DNA of 58,048 bases, taken from contig NZ_CALIMS010000011.1 of assembly GCF_938045345.1 (NCBI RefSeq), positions 1 to 58,048 on the forward strand. Reading direction: 5' to 3'. The translations under genes and the position numbers were made by a program. The DNA comes from an uncultured Campylobacter sp. Lineage in GTDB: Bacteria > Campylobacterota > Campylobacteria > Campylobacterales > Campylobacteraceae. The notes under the pieces are model-generated. The model worked only from the letters and a program-made list of their open reading frames with translations. It was not told the DNA's origin and made no database searches. Below, in pieces: positions 9,035-18,751 of this stretch (positions within the stretch are counted from its first letter, which is position 1; each line of letters begins with the position of its first letter).

Positions 9035-11008
9035 CTAGATCAAGAAATATCCGACGCCCAGTATCGCGCAAAGATAGATTAGGATGTAAAGCGTATATAA
9101 ATTTGCATAGCCGCTTTGAATAATTCCTATCTTATCGGCGATCTTCTTACTCCAATCGATTACCGGTTGATAAATCATCGTCCACCAAATGTCTTGTGGG
9201 TGGTTGTGATACTCGATCGGTCCGAAGTAGCCGTTTTGCTCTATTCTGCGTTTATGACCTCTAAATAACCAGTCCATAATCTTTCTTAAATCGCCGGTAA
9301 AAGGACCGCCGGTCATCTGCATGCGAGGGCTATATTTAAAGCCGCATGCCCAAGGATCGGTCTCACGAGGTTTGTCGCGATTTGCTTTCATAACCGCTAG
9401 GATGATAAACGGAAGCAGCATTGTAGAACACAAAATCACTGCAATAAGAGGAGTTGAAACGATACTTCCCAAAGGCGAAGTGATTGACGAAGCGCCTAGG
9501 CTTGCAACATACCCGCTATTGGAAGTGATAGAATTTACCGCCTGCATGATGTAATCGACTATGAAGTGTGCGCCTACACCAAATCCCACGCAGCCTATCA
9601 TCAGTATGATCATTCCTAAAACCATTCCTAGTGGGCTTTCTTTTGCATTTTCCCAAATTTTTTCATCTCTTGGGGTTCCTGCAAAGATTACCGCATAAAG
9701 CTTAAGGTGCATACCGACTAAAACGCCCGTAAGCGCAAGTGCGACTACTGCTAGCGAGAAAGCGTATCTGATGAAAATTCCGCTTTCCTTAGCGCCTTGA
9801 AGCATTCCTTGATAGGTAAACCACTCTGAGACGAAGCCGTTTACCGGAGGGAGTGCTGCGATACCCATGATGCCGATAAACATACCGACGGCAGTTAGAG
9901 GCATTTTTTTAGCTAGCCCTCCTAGCACGTCCATATTTTGCGTATGAGTAGCGTGGATTACAGAGCCTGCACATAAGAATAGCAAGCCTTTGAATATTGC
10001 GTGATTTACTACGTGGTAGCAGCCTGCTAAAAATCCGACTGCGGCTAGCGTTACATTGCCTGCTGCGACGCCGTAAATTCCGGTGCCAAGACCTAGCAAG
10101 ATAATGCCGATATTTTCGACCGAGTGATACGCAAGAAGCGCTTTAAAGTCGTGCTGGCACAACGCGTATAAAACGCCAAAAAGCGAGCTAGCTGCTCCTA
10201 GGATCAAAACTGCAAGCCCAAAATAGATGCTTAGCGGCAAAAATAGCGTAAATTTAACAAGTGTAAAGAGCGCTACTTTAATCATAACGCCGCTCATTAG
10301 CGCGGAGACGTTTGATGGAGCCGCAGGGTGAGCTTGCGGTAGCCAAACGTGGAAAGGCCACATTCCCGCTTTTGAGCCGAAGCCGACCAAAAATAGCACG
10401 AAAGCAGCCACAGAAGCACCCATCGGCATATTTACTTTTCCCCACTCCGCAAATTCGAAGCTGCCTGCGTAGTTTGCAATGATAAGTAATCCACAGGTGA
10501 TACAAAATGCACCGATCTGCGCTATACCTAAATATACCATAACGGCTTTGAGCGTGCCTTTGCCATCGTTTACTATGATTAGAAATGACGAAATTAACGT
10601 CATAAGCTCCCATAAAACAGCGAAGCAAAATACATTATCCGCACTGATGACTAAAAGCATAGATAAGATGAAGGTATTAAATAAACATGCAAAAACGCCA
10701 ATATTTGCCTTTCCGATATATTCCTCAGCATAGCTCATACCGTAAACGCTGCTTGCAAAGCCTATAAAAACGACTACGAAGCTGAAGAAATTTCCAAGCG
10801 GACTTAAAGCAAATTTTGGCGCATATAAGAAAGTACCGCCCAAAACGAAGCTATCGCTTACGCCCATATTGGCTACGAAATGACACATCGCGTAAAAACA
10901 GCTGATAGCACCTAATCCAAATCCCACCTTAACGGCAGTTTTTGGAGCGCAGTATAAAAGAATACTAATTACTGCACTGACGATAAATAAAGTATAGACG
11001 CTTATCAT
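9035..11008 (-). CDS. hyfB: Hydrogenase 4 membrane subunit HyfB (NuoL-like)
   Basis: A 657-residue antiporter-like subunit of the NuoL/HycC family with about 14 or more transmembrane segments. The core motif GFGSKAGMWPFHVWLPQAHP and the following AAPSNVSALMSG are typical. The start is the ATG at 11008, which overlaps the hyfA stop (ATGA) and has an AGGAGG site 7 bases upstream. An in-frame start at 11038 would overlap hyfA further and begin with an arginine/lysine-only stretch. It forms the distal membrane arm together with HyfF. Confidence 0.93.
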   Translation of the reverse strand: MISVYTLFIVSAVISILLYCAPKTAVKVGFGLGAISCFYAMCHFVANMGVSDSFVLGGTFLYAPKFALSPLGNFFSFVVVFIGFASSVYGMSYAEEYIGKANIGVFACLFNTFILSMLLVISADNVFCFAVLWELMTLISSFLIIVNDGKGTLKAVMVYLGIAQIGAFCITCGLLIIANYAGSFEFAEWGKVNMPMGASVAAFVLFLVGFGSKAGMWPFHVWLPQAHPAAPSNVSALMSGVMIKVALFTLVKFTLFLPLSIYFGLAVLILGAASSLFGVLYALCQHDFKALLAYHSVENIGIILLGLGTGIYGVAAGNVTLAAVGFLAGCYHVVNHAIFKGLLFLCAGSVIHATHTQNMDVLGGLAKKMPLTAVGMFIGIMGIAALPPVNGFVSEWFTYQGMLQGAKESGIFIRYAFSLAVVALALTGVLVGMHLKLYAVIFAGTPRDEKIWENAKESPLGMVLGMIILMIGCVGFGVGAHFIVDYIMQAVNSITSNSGYVASLGASSITSPLGSIVSTPLIAVILCSTMLLPFIILAVMKANRDKPRETDPWACGFKYSPRMQMTGGPFTGDLRKIMDWLFRGHKRRIEQNGYFGPIEYHNHPQDIWWTMIYQPVIDWSKKIADKIGIIQSGYANLYTLYILIYLCAILGVGYFLI

Positions 11009-11604
11009 TTTGCGCCTCCTTCTTTTTTGGCGACGCAACTGATTTCGCCGTTTAATACGTCTTTTGCAAAAGCATTAGCCGCATCGTAGTCTATCGCAAA
11101 GCCCAATTTATGCTTACCCTCTTTAGGATCTATCATAATGATAGCGCTAGTTGGGCAAACCTCGACGCATGCAGGACCGTTTTCGCGTCCATTGCATAGA
11201 TCGCATTTGATGGCGGTGCTTTTGGCGCCCGCTTGGCTTTCAATCTCGAGATAATACTTCGGCTCGACCGCATAATTTACTGACGGCATAAGCTCGGCAT
11301 TCGAGCTGATCGCGCCATAAGGACAGGCGAGCGTACACATCTTGCATCCGATGCAAATTTCTTCGTGTAATTCGATATAGTTATTATCGAAGCGAAGCGC
11401 ACCGGTAGGGCAGACGTTTGCGCATGGTCCGTCATCGCACTGCCTGCACTGCGTAGGCATAACGCCGTAAGCCTGTCTAAGCACGGTAAGTCGCGATTTA
11501 GCAAGCTTACCGCGCTCGTAGGCACTTGAGTAACAGGCTGCCATGCACGTCGTGCAACCGATACATCGTTTGTAATCGCAGATTACAAATTTATGTTGTT
11601 TCAT
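11005..11604 (-). CDS. hyfA: Hydrogenase 4 electron-transfer subunit HyfA (four 4Fe-4S)
   Basis: A 199-residue polyferredoxin of the HycB/HyfA/HydN family with four cysteine clusters: CIGCTTCMAAC (near residue 16), CRQCDDGPCANVCP (near 53), CIGCKMCTLACP (near 85) and CDLCNGRENGPACVEVCP (near 133). It links formate dehydrogenase H to the hydrogenase. It is the first gene of the operon. An AAGGAG site precedes its ATG and a TATAAT box lies about 57 bp upstream on the minus strand. Confidence 0.93.
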   Translation of the reverse strand: MKQHKFVICDYKRCIGCTTCMAACYSSAYERGKLAKSRLTVLRQAYGVMPTQCRQCDDGPCANVCPTGALRFDNNYIELHEEICIGCKMCTLACPYGAISSNAELMPSVNYAVEPKYYLEIESQAGAKSTAIKCDLCNGRENGPACVEVCPTSAIIMIDPKEGKHKLGFAIDYDAANAFAKDVLNGEISCVAKKEGGAK

Positions 11605-11998
11605 ACCTTTCTCCTTGACTTAAGGAATTTTAAAAATTTTTTACTAAAAATTTTGGTGTAATTATATTTAAGTCCGTAAAAAAATTCCGTCATTTATCTG
11701 ACGATATTTGGAATTTATTTGATAAATTTACTTTAAAAGCTTAAATTTAAAAACTAATTTCTTTTTTAAACCGGTTCGTTGATTATTTGCTTTAAAAGTC
11801 TAGTATATCACTATTAAAGTATATTTTAAAATTTAAATTGCTACTGAAATTACCCCAACTTACTCCTAATTATAATTGAAAAAATTCTTTTAGCTTAAGA
11901 CAAAATTTCAATTTTATTTTAGGTAAGAATTTATATAATTGTGCCGAAATTGCATATATGGTAATTTTGCATGTTTAGTATTTTCGAAAGGAGAAAAT
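11605..11998. promoter_or_regulatory. Divergent promoter region between hyfA and fdhF
   Basis: This 394-bp AT-rich region must hold both promoters of the formate hydrogenlyase genes. On the minus strand, TATAAT (plus-strand ATTATA at 11661-11666) suits hyfA. On the plus strand, TATAAT at 11934-11939 suits fdhF, with AAAGGAG before the ATG. A palindrome AACCGGTT at 11769-11776 sits near the middle and could be an operator. I found no clear FNR box (TTGAT-N4-ATCAA). A sequence ending TTGC just upstream of fdhF matches the sigma-54 consensus only weakly. Regulator binding here is unproven. Confidence 0.5.
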
Positions 11999-14266
11999 AT
12001 GGCGAATAAAGGCAAGGTCATATGCCCTTATTGTGGCACAGGCTGTCAAATTGAGCTGACTGCGGAAGACAATTATATCAAATCCGCAACCGGCGTAAGC
12101 GACAACCCCGTAAATCAGGGTTGTTTATGTTTGAAAGGTTATTACGGATGGAATTACGTAGGCTCTAGAGATAGGCTTACTACTCCGCTAATTCGTAAAA
12201 AGAATGGCAAATTTAGTAAAGACGGCGATTTAGTCGAGGCTAGCTGGGACGAAGCGCTTGATTTGGTTGCTAAAAAGATGCTCGAAGTTAAAGAAAAATA
12301 CGGCGCCGACGCGATAGCGGGAAACTATTCCGCACGCTGTACGCATGAGGATAATTACGTAGCACAAAAACTACTTAGAATTTTAGGCACGAATAATATC
12401 GATCACTGCGCGCGTATTTGACACGCTCCGACAGTAGCAGGACTTGCTAAAACAATCGGAAACGGAGCGGCTACAAATAGCTTCACGGAGATCGGAACTC
12501 ACAGCAACTGCATTATGATGATCGGCTCAAACCCGGAAAATGGTCATCCGATCGTAGCTATGCACGTTCAAAGAGCGTTAAACAGAGGCGCCAAACTCAT
12601 CGTCATCGACCCGGTTAAGACGGAATTTGCAAATCGCGCAGATATCCACCTTCAGCTCGAGCCGGAGCACAATATCCCAGTCATCAATGCTCTAATCCAT
12701 GCTATTATCGACGAGGATTTGGTAAATCATGAATTCGTTAATAAATACACCAAGGGTTTTGAATATGTAAAAGAGGCGGTTAAGGATTATTCGCCTGAAG
12801 CCGTAGCCAAATACACTAGGCTAAACGCCGAGGATATTAGAAAAGCAGCTAGAATTTACGCCACTACGCGACCTGCGGTTATCACGCACGGAATGGGTGT
12901 AACTCACTTCAACCACGGCGTGGGCGCAGTCTGCGACATTTCAAATTTAATGCTCGTAACGGGCAATGTGGGCGAGCTCGGAAGCGGCGATCTACCGATC
13001 CGTGGACAAGAAAACGTTCAAGGCTGCTGCGATATGGGAATGCTTCCTAACGTATTTACCGGCTATAAAGCCGTAACCGACGAAAGTGCCCGTGATTGGT
13101 TTGAGCGCCAGTGGAATTTGCCGAAAGGTCATCTAAATGGCAAGATCGGTATTCATAAAACTGAAGTTCCTGACGCAATTCTTGACGGCAGGGTAAAATT
13201 TTTCTGGACGATGGGCGAAAACCCGGTTATGACCGATCCGAACGCAAACCACTTCTTGCGCGCGATTTCGCAGGTAGAGATGTATGTGATCCAAGATATT
13301 TTCTTAACCGAGACGAGCCGCAAAGCAGATGTTGTGCTTCCTGGAGCTTGCAGCGGCGAGAAGGAGGGTACTTATGCTAACGCCGAGCGCCGCGTACAGC
13401 ATAGCGAAATTGTAGTTGCCCCTCCGGGACAAGCTAGACAAGACTGGGCTATCATCTGCGAGCTTGCCAGACGTTTAGGTCTAGGAGATTATTTCACATT
13501 CCAATCTCCAGAGCAGATTTGGGAAGAGGTGCGCAGGGTAGCTCCACACAACTACGGCGGAATGAGCTATTACCGCATCAAAAAATACCACGGACTTCAC
13601 TGGCCGTGCCCTGATGAGAATTCTATGGGCGGACCTGCATTGTACCTTGATAAAAAATTCTTTACCCCGGACGGTAAAGGAAATTTCGTCCCAGTTCTAT
13701 TCGTGGATGATAAGAGCAAGATCGAAAGCGCCAAAGAGGAGTTCGCAAAGCGTATGAATATGCCGAAAGATTATCCTGTAATGGCGGGCTCGGTCGATGA
13801 GAAGACCGACGAGGAGTTCCCGATCCAGCTTCTAACTACGCGTAAGGTTTACGAGTATGCAGGAGGCGCGATGACTAGGCGCTCTAAGACCGTCGAGCAG
13901 GGCGGCGATGCAATAGGACCGATTGCGGAAATGAATCCGAAGCTTGCCGAGCGATACGGAATTTCGCAGGGCGATTTTATCGTCGCGTGGAGCCGCTACG
14001 GTTATATCGCGATTAAGGCGGACATCACCGAGTGTATAATGGATGGTATCATTCAGATGTCTTATCACTACTGGGAGAGCTGTTGCAACGAGCTAACCAG
14101 CGGCGGCTGGGATCTAATCGCCAAAACGCCTACGTTTAAGGCAGCGATTCAGATTAAAAAGATCGATGAAGAGGAATTTTTGCGTATCCGCGAGCTTAAG
14201 CGCATTAAGTTTCAAACCAATAAAGTCGTTTACGACGACTTCCACCACCATCCGATTAAATTCTAA
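11999..14266 (+). CDS. fdhF: Formate dehydrogenase H, selenocysteine-containing, FdhF
   Basis: A single 755-residue molybdopterin formate dehydrogenase split in simple ORF calling by an in-frame TGA at 12419-12421 (codon 141). That position matches the selenocysteine of E. coli FdhF (residue 140), with CARI before and HAPTVAG after. N-terminal CPYCGTGCQIEL plus NQGCLCLKG binds a 4Fe-4S cluster. Typical cofactor segments follow, such as GENPVMTDPNANH and RGQENVQGCCDMG. The start is the ATG at 11999 with a good AAAGGAG site. Formate oxidation by this protein feeds electrons to HyfA. It lacks a Tat signal, so it acts in the cytoplasm. Confidence 0.96.
12419..12468 (+). promoter_or_regulatory. 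Selenocysteine UGA codon and bacterial SECIS-like hairpin
   Basis: The TGA at 12419-12421 is followed, after exactly 18 bases, by an apical loop GGACT (12440-12444) closed by AGCA/TGCT (12436-12439 with 12445-12448). Lower complementarity is seen between GCTCCG (12425-12430) and CGGAGC (12463-12468). In E. coli fdhF the loop GGUCU sits at the same 18-base distance, so SelB recognition is expected. Confidence 0.88.
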
Positions 14267-14283
14267 GAATTTAATCTTATCCG

Positions 14284-14318
14284 TAGATTCGGGGGCTATG
14301 CTTCCGAATCTATTTTTT
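14284..14318 (+). terminator. Rho-independent terminator of fdhF
   Basis: TAGATTCGG (14284-14292) pairs with CCGAATCTA (14304-14312), with an 11-base loop, followed by six T residues. It lies 18 bp after the fdhF stop. Confidence 0.88.
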
Positions 14319-15202
14319 AACAATCAATTCAAATAATATGAAATTTTGGCGATCTAGCCGTCTTGCGATATTTTAAAGATCAAAAATTTAAAAAATTCAA
14401 TAAATTTCGCGGTATTAATACGCTTTTTTGCGTAGTTGCACTATCGATAAAAGGGCATAGAAATTTATCTGCTATTGCGTTAATAGATGTAGCGGCAGAG
14501 ACTGGGCATTCATGTTTTATCAAATCCTAATAAATTTAGTCTCAATAAGAGTGGCGCAATGGAGTAAATTTTAAAGATAAGCATGATAATAAGGCTATTT
14601 TATCGCGACAAATCTTGTCAAATTACATTATTGATTAAATTTTAACGCGCGCAGGCTGATTTTATGTATCAAGTAGCGCTGTAATTTTAATAACGCAAAT
14701 GCAATTTTTGTGATTTTAATATATAAATGCAAAAGGCTCATAGGCTTTTAAAGCGCTAGACGCGGCTTTTAGTCTTAATAGTTGCAAATACCGGTTTCTA
14801 GCATAACCGGAGTAGTTTCGCGCTCCGTCTGAAATCCATAAATTTTGATTTTAAAATTTTAGATTTAAAATTCCGAATTCCACCGTGCTTGGAGCTCGGA
14901 ATTTTTAGAATTTTATTTTATCGTGTGTTTTTGGCATTCTATTTTCACGCGGGAGCCCTTTGCTGCGCCAGATCACGCCGCTTGCGATGTTAAAGCTATT
15001 GCGCCAAAGCTTCTGCCTGCTTGCGGACGAGATTTATGAAGCTAGGCTCTGATATTGAAGCTATTGCGCCAAAGCTGCTGCGGCAGAATTCCATCTACTT
15101 TATGCAAAAATAGTTAGAATTTCTGCCGCTTGTCGCACTTGAGCTACTTATTGTGCCGGTCTGTTCGTCTCGCTTTAATTTTTATCGCTAGCAGCACCCA
15201 CT
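14319..15202. other. Long intergenic region without a supported gene
   Basis: About 880 bp between the fdhF terminator and dctP. All frames are interrupted and no tRNA-like clover-leaf is evident. It contains many AAATTT/GAATTT/AAATTC words, especially 14640-14930, and a 19-bp direct repeat listed separately. It looks like the RAATTY-rich filler seen in other gaps of this window. Confidence 0.6.
14993..15076. repeat. 19-bp direct repeat pair
   Basis: AAGCTATTGCGCCAAAGCT occurs at 14993-15011 and again, exactly, at 15058-15076, 65 bp apart. Flanking bases are partly alike too (GAT.TT.A before each copy). It suggests a local duplication in non-coding DNA; no function is evident. Confidence 0.7.
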
Positions 15203-16396
15203 TTACTTTGTCGCTCCTAAATTTTTGCTGTCAGTCGCGTTAGAATCGCTCGCAGCGCCGTGATTTTCGCTGCTTGCAGAATCTGAGCTTGTCGTACCGC
15301 TAGGACTTGCGGAGATTGGATTTGCTATGCTTTCGCCCGCGATGCCACTTACGTTATTTATGTAGGCTACGGTGCTTATTTTGTTCCATTCTCTACCGAT
15401 TTTCAAAAACGCGCGCTGGCTGTCTAGGATCTCTTTAAACATCGGATCTTTCGCCGCTTCTTCGTCTAAGATTTCATTCGTTGCTTTTTTAAGTGCAGCT
15501 ATCACGTCCGCAGGAAAGTCGCGCACCTGCACATCCGGAAACTGCGCTTTTAGCTCCGCCCAAATGCGAGCGTTTTCGTAAAAGCCCTTATTTTGGAAGT
15601 TTTCGCCAGCAAGTCTTGCTGCAGCCTCTAAGATCGCTTGAAGATCCGCAGGCAGCTTCTCTAGCGCCTTTTGATTTACCAGCAGTTGGCAGTCTCCCAT
15701 AGGCTCTTGCCAGCCTGTGTAGTAGTATTTAGCCACTTTGTGAAATCCAAGTGGCATATCATAGACAGGGCTTACCCACTCGACCGCGTCGATCGTACCC
15801 ATCTCTAACGCCATAAATAGCTCGCCCGTAGGCACCGTGTTTATAGTGGCACCCAGCTTGCTCATCACCTCTCCGCCTAGCCCCGGTATGCGGAATTTAA
15901 GCCCTTGCAAATCTGCGACTGAGTTGATCTCTTTTTTAAACCAACCGCCCATTTGCATGCCGGTAGATCCCATCAAAAAGGTCTTTATGCCGTATTGCGC
16001 GAACATCTTATCATTAAGCTCTCGCCCACCACCATAATAATACCACGCGTGCTGCTCATCGGTAGTCATACCGAAAGGCACTGCCGTCCAGAGCATAGTT
16101 TTGGCGTCTTTGCCTTTATAATAATAAAGCGAAGTATATCCTAGATCGTATTGACCGCTTTTGACGAAGTCGAATATGCCAAAGCTTGCCTTGTGCTTGC
16201 TCGGCGTATCGATGCGGATCTGAAGCCTACCGCCACTAAGGCTTTCGGCATAGTTTTTAAAATCCTCAGCAGCAGCGCCCAAAACGGGCGTAGTAGCCTC
16301 CCACGTACTAGCAAGTCTTAGGCGATAGACCTTATCGTCGCCGAAAAGCTGCGAGCCCAAAAGCATGAGACATGCAAACAAAAAAATCTTTTTCAT
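15203..16396 (-). CDS. dctP: TRAP transporter substrate-binding protein, DctP family
   Basis: A 397-residue periplasmic binding protein of the DctP family with a signal peptide (residues 1-18, cleavage near LFG). The mature sequence shows the TRAP arginine region in LQGLKFRIPGLGGEVMSKLG and the dimer/ligand segment GTIDAVEWVSPVYDMPLGF; such proteins often bind organic acids. The start is the ATG at 16396 with AAAGGA upstream. No DctQ/DctM membrane genes lie beside it, so it is an orphan here. The last 45 or so residues are a Ser/Ala/Asn/Asp-rich tail not normal for the family. The ligand cannot be told from sequence. Confidence 0.9.
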   Translation of the reverse strand: MKKIFLFACLMLLGSQLFGDDKVYRLRLASTWEATTPVLGAAAEDFKNYAESLSGGRLQIRIDTPSKHKASFGIFDFVKSGQYDLGYTSLYYYKGKDAKTMLWTAVPFGMTTDEQHAWYYYGGGRELNDKMFAQYGIKTFLMGSTGMQMGGWFKKEINSVADLQGLKFRIPGLGGEVMSKLGATINTVPTGELFMALEMGTIDAVEWVSPVYDMPLGFHKVAKYYYTGWQEPMGDCQLLVNQKALEKLPADLQAILEAAARLAGENFQNKGFYENARIWAELKAQFPDVQVRDFPADVIAALKKATNEILDEEAAKDPMFKEILDSQRAFLKIGREWNKISTVAYINNVSGIAGESIANPISASPSGTTSSDSASSENHGAASDSNATDSKNLGATK

Positions 16397-17466
16397 TTCT
16401 ATCCTTTCATAAAGTTTTAAATTCATAAAATTTCAAAATTTAGCGCGCCGCCGGCTTAAAATTTAATCGCGTCCTGCGTTACTGCTACGAAATTCTGCTT
16501 CACGGTGTCTATTTTATCGACACGTTGCTTTCTATTCTATTTTACGACGCTTCATCTTATAGGCACCTTGCTCTACAAATATCTTATTTTGCGACATTTT
16601 ACTTCTTAGCGCCCCGCCCAAGCTTTTTATTTTACTATGCCTGGCTTTGCGACGATAGAGCGCCGTGTTCGTTTAATTTCGCCATGTTTGGATGTTACCG
16701 CACCTGCGCCATATCTAGCGATAATATTTTATCAAGCGCGCTTTCTTAAAAGCTTCCAACGCGGATCTTTTTCGCTTAGAAATAACAAAAATATCTTAAA
16801 ATGCCATCTCTGCGCTTTTGCAGATAAAATTCTCCCTTCCTTTCAAAGCGAGCTTTGTCATTATTGGCAAGCTTAGACGCTACGCCATTTTTTGATCTTA
16901 GACGGCAGAATCGTGCTTTTAAATTTAAAATTCCACAATCTGCGTGATCTTCGCGCCACACTGGCAAGCAAAGATTTAGCCTTTATATTTGAATTTTGCG
17001 CCTTAGTTGAGCGTAAAATTCCGCGCGGAGTTTTTGAAATTCCGCGCGAAGTCTAGATTAGAATTTTACGCAGAGCTGCCCCGCGTTGTCTAAAATTTTT
17101 TGCAAAATTCCGTGCCGCAAAATGCACTTAAAATTTTGAATTTGCTATTGCGCGGAATTTCTTAGCGTAAATTCTAAGCCTTGAAATTTTGCTCTTGTTT
17201 GACAGCATAAAATTTTAAAATTAAATTCTGCAACTGCCATGCCTTAAAATTTTATTTGCAAAGCCTGTCTGCTAAATTTTAAAATTTTAAGCCTAAGTCC
17301 GCAAAATTCCGTATTTCGCATTCCGCATTTTAGAAATTCTATTTCGCAAAATTTTATCTCGCGGATTTATCGCTCCATAAATTTCTGCGCTAAATGAAAT
17401 TTTACTCCGCATAGTTTGCGCTTCGTAAAATTCTAGCTCGCAAAATTTCGCTTAAAATTTCGCGAG
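16397..17466. other. RAATTY-saturated intergenic region, no supported gene
   Basis: About 1.07 kb with only short overlapping ORFs whose protein sequences look random. From 16981 to 17460 I count about 24 RAATTY hexamers in 480 bp, against roughly one expected by chance. They are usually embedded in words such as AAAATTTTA and AAAATTCCGCG. No tRNA, rRNA or clear terminator was recognised. Confidence 0.7.
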
Positions 17467-17709
17467 CTAGCCCTTATTTTCGAATATTTCCGCGTGTTTG
17501 CCGCGTAAAAACTCGACCACGGCGATCACCTCGTCCGCGCCGCTAGCGTCAGAGTTCGCAAGCACCGTGTCGATATTTTCGATATATAGCTGCGCCGCAT
17601 CAGCGAGCCGCTCGCGCCTCACGCCCGCATAAAGCAGCATCGCGTCAAGCAGGATATTAATCTCGTAGATGAGGTCCTGCTCGGCGATTTTTTCGTCATT
17701 ATTTTTCAT
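17467..17709 (-). CDS. Small conserved-looking hypothetical protein
   Basis: An 80-residue acidic, helical protein of unknown function. Its start overlaps the end of the DHH phosphoesterase gene by 11 bp, so the two are probably co-translated, and it is the last gene of the rrf2-DHH unit. There is no signal peptide or membrane segment. Composition is normal for the genome and it lacks low-complexity repeats, which supports a real gene. I do not recognise the family. Confidence 0.65.
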   Translation of the reverse strand: MKNNDEKIAEQDLIYEINILLDAMLLYAGVRRERLADAAQLYIENIDTVLANSDASGADEVIAVVEFLRGKHAEIFENKG

Positions 17710-18751
17710 ATTCTTCCTTTAAAATTTGAGTTTTTTTCTCGATTAGATCCACGATTTGCGCCTTTACGGCTTCGTACGAGCTCGCGTCTTTAAAGCCTGC
17801 AAACATCCCGCCGCTCGCGTTTACGTGTCCGCCGCCGCCGAGGAGCAGCTTTGCCATTTCGCTAACGTCGGTTTTGCCGTCGGCGCGGAAGCTGAGCGTT
17901 TTTTTGCTCGTTACGTCGATGAAAAAATCGACATCGGGGTTTTGCGTCAAAAAGTCGTTGCCGATGACGCTTACGTTGCCGATATTGTAGGTCAAAATGC
18001 CCTTTTTATCAAGATAGCTGATCTCGAAGCGCTGCTTTTGCACGCTTAGGCGATCGACTACGAAGTGCGAAACGAGATTGCTTAGCGTATCGTCGCGCTC
18101 GCTTTTAAAAAATTCTTTCTTTATGCCGTGCAGTGCGCTATCTAGCGCGATGTGTGCGCTCGGCTCGTCTTGAAATTTAAAAATTTTTTCTAACAAGAAA
18201 AAGATATAATCCCTGCTCTCCCGCTCGAACATGATCTTATTGATCTCTTTCGCGCCCGAGACCATGCCGAGGCAGACCTTGCCGAGCTCAAACTCGCTTT
18301 CGTCTTTCAGCCAGATATCCACGGCGTTTACGACGCGCACGAGCTTATCCAGCCGCGGCGAGCCGCCGAACATCGCACTGAAAAAATCATAGGTGATCTT
18401 CGTGGCGCAGCGCGATGAGTCCAAAAAATACCACGGGAATTTTTTCGCGCACTCAAGCCCACTTTGATGGTGATCCAGAAGGATCACGCGGGCGTTGCGA
18501 CGTGCCAGCTCGCCGCTAAATTTCTCGCACTGCGCGGGCAGTAAATTTAGATCGGTGATTAAAACCAGGCTTTTTTCGTCTGCGTCCGTAGCGAGCCGCT
18601 CGTCGATACGAGCGAGGATGAGATCAAATTTTTCGTTTATCTCTTTGCCGTAGTTGGCATTGAAAAATTCCACGTCTGTCAAGTAGTGCGCCGCGACGAA
18701 CTGCGCGCCGTAGCCGTCCAGATCGGTGTGGCTGAGGTGATATATTTTCAT
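17699..18751 (-). CDS. DHH-family phosphoesterase
   Basis: A 350-residue DHH/DHHA1 protein. Metal-binding motifs are HTDLDGYG (residues 8-14), ITDLN near 65 and the hallmark LLDHHQSG at 91-98. The C-terminal DHHA1 RNA-binding motif GGGGHVNASGGMF is near 310. Members hydrolyse oligoribonucleotides or cyclic-dinucleotide products; which substrate applies here is unclear. It overlaps the Rrf2 regulator stop by 4 bp and the small downstream gene by 11 bp, forming a three-gene unit. Confidence 0.88.
   Translation of the reverse strand: MKIYHLSHTDLDGYGAQFVAAHYLTDVEFFNANYGKEINEKFDLILARIDERLATDADEKSLVLITDLNLLPAQCEKFSGELARRNARVILLDHHQSGLECAKKFPWYFLDSSRCATKITYDFFSAMFGGSPRLDKLVRVVNAVDIWLKDESEFELGKVCLGMVSGAKEINKIMFERESRDYIFFLLEKIFKFQDEPSAHIALDSALHGIKKEFFKSERDDTLSNLVSHFVVDRLSVQKQRFEISYLDKKGILTYNIGNVSVIGNDFLTQNPDVDFFIDVTSKKTLSFRADGKTDVSEMAKLLLGGGGHVNASGGMFAGFKDASSYEAVKAQIVDLIEKKTQILKEEYEK

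Noticed and set aside
11941..11957. Possible sigma-54 promoter upstream of fdhF
   Set aside because: The sequence has TTGC at the right place but lacks the GG of the -24 element, and TATAAT at 11934-11939 is a better promoter.
11939..12421. 160-residue ORF ending before position 12421, as a separate truncated formate dehydrogenase
   Set aside because: The TGA matches the selenocysteine position, a SECIS-like hairpin follows and the frame continues, so this and the next ORF are one fdhF gene. The TTG at 11939 is also not the start.
16525..16967. Short ORFs on both strands in the dctP-DHH gap
   Set aside because: They overlap each other, lack ribosome-binding sites and give compositions expected of AT-rich filler.
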